This document shows positions 5,710-7,098 of a stretch of DNA of 7,098 bases, piece by piece. Source of the DNA: Thalassolituus sp. (lineage in GTDB: Bacteria > Pseudomonadota > Gammaproteobacteria > Pseudomonadales > Oceanobacteraceae); NCBI GenBank assembly GCA_029212275.1, contig JARGOI010000120.1, positions 1 to 7,098 on the forward strand. The letters are read 5' to 3'. A model generated the notes under the pieces. That model saw only the letters and a list, made by a program, of their open reading frames with translations. It did not search any database and was not told the origin of the DNA. Made by a program: the position numbers and the translations under genes. Numbering within the stretch: position 1 is the stretch's first letter; every line of letters starts with the position of its first letter.

Positions 5710-6397
5710 AGCACATTCAGTCAGCATCAATAGCCCAGCCTTATTGCGCTTGATGCAACTGTCCAGTGTCAGCTTGCCCGTCGGTGGCTATGCCTTTTCG
5801 CAAGGATTGGAATTTGCGGTGGAAAACGGTTGGGTGAAAAATCTAGCGGAAACGCGCGATTGGTTGAGTCTGCAATTGGCCGAAACCTTAACTCAGGTCG
5901 ATCTTCCGATTTTACGTGGTGCTATGGAAGCAGCACAAAATAACGACTCAGTCCGTTGGCAACAATGGAATGACCTGGCCTTAGCCAGTCGCGAAAGCAG
6001 CGAATTGCGTTTAACCGATACGGCGATGGGCGAGGCGTTATTGCGGTTATTAAAATCGTTATCGGTGCCGTTACCAGAGAATATTATTCATCGTTCCGAC
6101 ATCAGTTTTGTCGCGCTTTATGCTTGGCCAGCAGTGTTTTGGCAAATTCCTTTTGATGCCGCCGCCAGTGGATTAAGCTGGTCGTGGTTAGAAAACCAAA
6201 TCGCCGCCGCCACCAAATTGGTACCACTTGGCCAAACCCAAGCACAATTATTATTAGGGGAGTTGCAGCAGGATATTCCTCGCGTGATCGCCGAATCTTA
6301 CGCGGTCGCTGAAGACGAGATTGGCAGTACGTTACCAGCATTGGCCATTGCCAGTGCTCAGCACGAATCACAATACACACGATTGTTTCGCTCTTAA
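5699..6397 (+). CDS. ureF: urease accessory protein UreF
   Basis: UreF binds UreD on apo-urease and gates UreG, coupling GTP hydrolysis to nickel transfer. From the ATG at 5699 the protein has 232 residues, a normal length, mostly helical. Conserved blocks are SLPVGGYAFSQGLEFAVENG (25-44), SRESSELRLTDTAMGEALLRL (97-117, with Arg98, Glu102 and Arg104), LVPLGQTQAQ (174-183) and the invariant C-terminal region SAQHESQYTRLFRS (219-232). The frame is open further upstream with in-frame ATGs at 5687, 5654 and earlier, but those would add residues encoded by the ureE His tail and unlike UreF. The start at 5699 has only a poor GGGA (5689-5692) ahead and overlaps ureE by 11 bp, so translation is likely coupled to ureE termination. 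An identical upstream region plus ATG exists at 5654 because of the duplication described separately. Confidence 0.93.
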   Translation: MTTEAHSVSINSPALLRLMQLSSVSLPVGGYAFSQGLEFAVENGWVKNLAETRDWLSLQLAETLTQVDLPILRGAMEAAQNNDSVRWQQWNDLALASRESSELRLTDTAMGEALLRLLKSLSVPLPENIIHRSDISFVALYAWPAVFWQIPFDAAASGLSWSWLENQIAAATKLVPLGQTQAQLLLGELQQDIPRVIAESYAVAEDEIGSTLPALAIASAQHESQYTRLFRS

Positions 6398-6400
6398 ATC

Positions 6401-6440
6401 CTGTTCTTTTAATAACTATTTAAAGACAGTTTCAGGACAG
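6401..6440 (+). other. hairpin and 11-bp-spaced GACAG pair in the ureF-ureG spacer
   Basis: CTGT-T-CTTT (6401-6409) pairs with AAAGACAG (6422-6429), an 8-bp stem with one bulge and a 12-nt loop. An alternative pairing of TCCTG (6399-6403) with CAGGA (6433-6437) would exclude it. GACAG occurs at 6425-6429 and 6436-6440, one helical turn apart. No T-run follows, so it is not a clear terminator. It lies in the 93-bp gap ahead of ureG, the longest spacer in the operon, where an internal control point is possible but unproven. Confidence 0.3.
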
Positions 6441-6490
6441 ATTTAAAAAAGAGTAGCGCAAAAAATTATTGAATTAATGGAGACATAAAC

Positions 6491-7098
6491 ATGAAAAAAC
6501 AAACTCTACGGGTCGGTGTCGGCGGCCCAGTTGGCTCAGGAAAAACGGCCTTATTACGCTCGTTGTGCAGCGCCATGCGCGACCATTACAACATTGCCGT
6601 TGTCACCAATGATATTTACACCAAAGAAGATGCCGACTTTTTAACCAAAAACGAAGCCCTATCCGCCGATCGCATTATGGGTGTTGAAACCGGTGGTTGC
6701 CCGCACACCGCGATCCGCGAAGATGCCTCAATGAACCTTGCTGCCATCGACGAATTAATGCATCGCCATGCCGATCTCGACGTTGTCTTTGTCGAAAGCG
6801 GCGGCGACAACCTCAGCGCCACCTTTAGCCCAGAATTATCGGACTTAACCATTTACGTGATTGACGTGTCTGCCGGTGACAAAATTCCCCGTAAAGGTGG
6901 CCCCGGTATTACCCGCTCGGATTTATTAATCATCAATAAAACCGATCTAGCACCTTTGGTAGGTGCCTCGTTGGAAGTAATGGATCGTGATGCCAAGAAA
7001 ATGCGCGGCGAACGTCCCTTTGTATTTTCTAACCTCAAAAAAGCCGAAGGCCTCGACGACATCATCAAATTTATTATTACCGAAGGCATGTTAACGCA
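6491..7098 (+). CDS. ureG: urease accessory GTPase UreG (3' partial)
   Basis: UreG is a SIMIBI-class GTPase that carries nickel and, on GTP hydrolysis within the UreD-UreF-UreG complex, transfers it to urease. The frame starts at the ATG at 6491, with GGAG (6479-6482) 8 nt ahead, and stays open to the right edge: 202 complete codons plus 2 bases. Klebsiella UreG has 205 residues, and the visible end (ITEGMLT) aligns with the family terminus, so only a few residues are missing. Motifs: P-loop GGPVGSGKT (11-19), VVTNDIYTKEDADFL (37-51), the metal-binding Cys70-Pro71-His72 in ETGGCPHTAIREDAS (66-80), FVESGGDNLSATFSPEL (100-116), and the guanine-specificity motif NKTD (149-152). There is no His-rich N-terminus, consistent with the nickel-storing tail being on UreE. 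It is the last gene visible; what follows is unknown. Confidence 0.97.
   Translation, partial: MKKQTLRVGVGGPVGSGKTALLRSLCSAMRDHYNIAVVTNDIYTKEDADFLTKNEALSADRIMGVETGGCPHTAIREDASMNLAAIDELMHRHADLDVVFVESGGDNLSATFSPELSDLTIYVIDVSAGDKIPRKGGPGITRSDLLIINKTDLAPLVGASLEVMDRDAKKMRGERPFVFSNLKKAEGLDDIIKFIITEGMLT

Overview
The window carries an almost complete urease operon, ureD-ureA-ureB-ureC-ureE-ureF-ureG, all on the + strand (1771 to the right edge). It is preceded by two genes on the - strand and by the 3' end of a third gene at the left edge. The flanking families suggest a gammaproteobacterium: an NdpA/YejK-like nucleoid-associated protein tail and an RsuA-type 16S rRNA pseudouridine synthase. The moderate GC content and AT-rich spacers would fit a marine oceanospirillum-like lineage, but no species can be named from the sequence alone.

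Layout. 1-404 (+) is the C-terminal third of the NdpA-like protein, cut by the left edge. It converges with 435-671 (-), an unrecognised 78-residue protein. 735-1475 (-) is rsuA, whose last 20 residues form four degenerate pentapeptide units. The 295-bp gap at 1476-1770 is divergent and must hold the start signals for both rsuA and the urease operon. It contains a perfect 6-bp inverted repeat touching a candidate sigma-70 promoter. The urease genes then run with spacers of 75 bp (D-A), 61 bp (A-B), -4 bp (B-C, ATGA overlap), 12 bp (C-E), -11 bp (E-F) and 93 bp (F-G). ureG is cut by the right edge, probably only a few residues short of its end.

How the genes work together. UreA, UreB and UreC are the gamma, beta and alpha structural subunits of nickel urease, which hydrolyses urea to ammonia and carbamate. 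All nickel ligands and the carbamylated lysine are present in UreC. UreD, UreF and UreG form the apo-urease activation complex, with UreG the GTPase. UreE delivers nickel and here has a His-rich tail of 14 histidines. No urea transporter, nickel transporter or regulator gene lies inside the window.

Assessment. This is a canonical operon, and I see no evidence of an undescribed system. The most interesting local detail is at the ureE/ureF junction. A 20-bp segment that holds the ureF start codon and its upstream region is duplicated 45 bp upstream, in the same frame, inside the codons for the UreE His tail. The duplication therefore lengthens the tail and creates a second possible ureF start.
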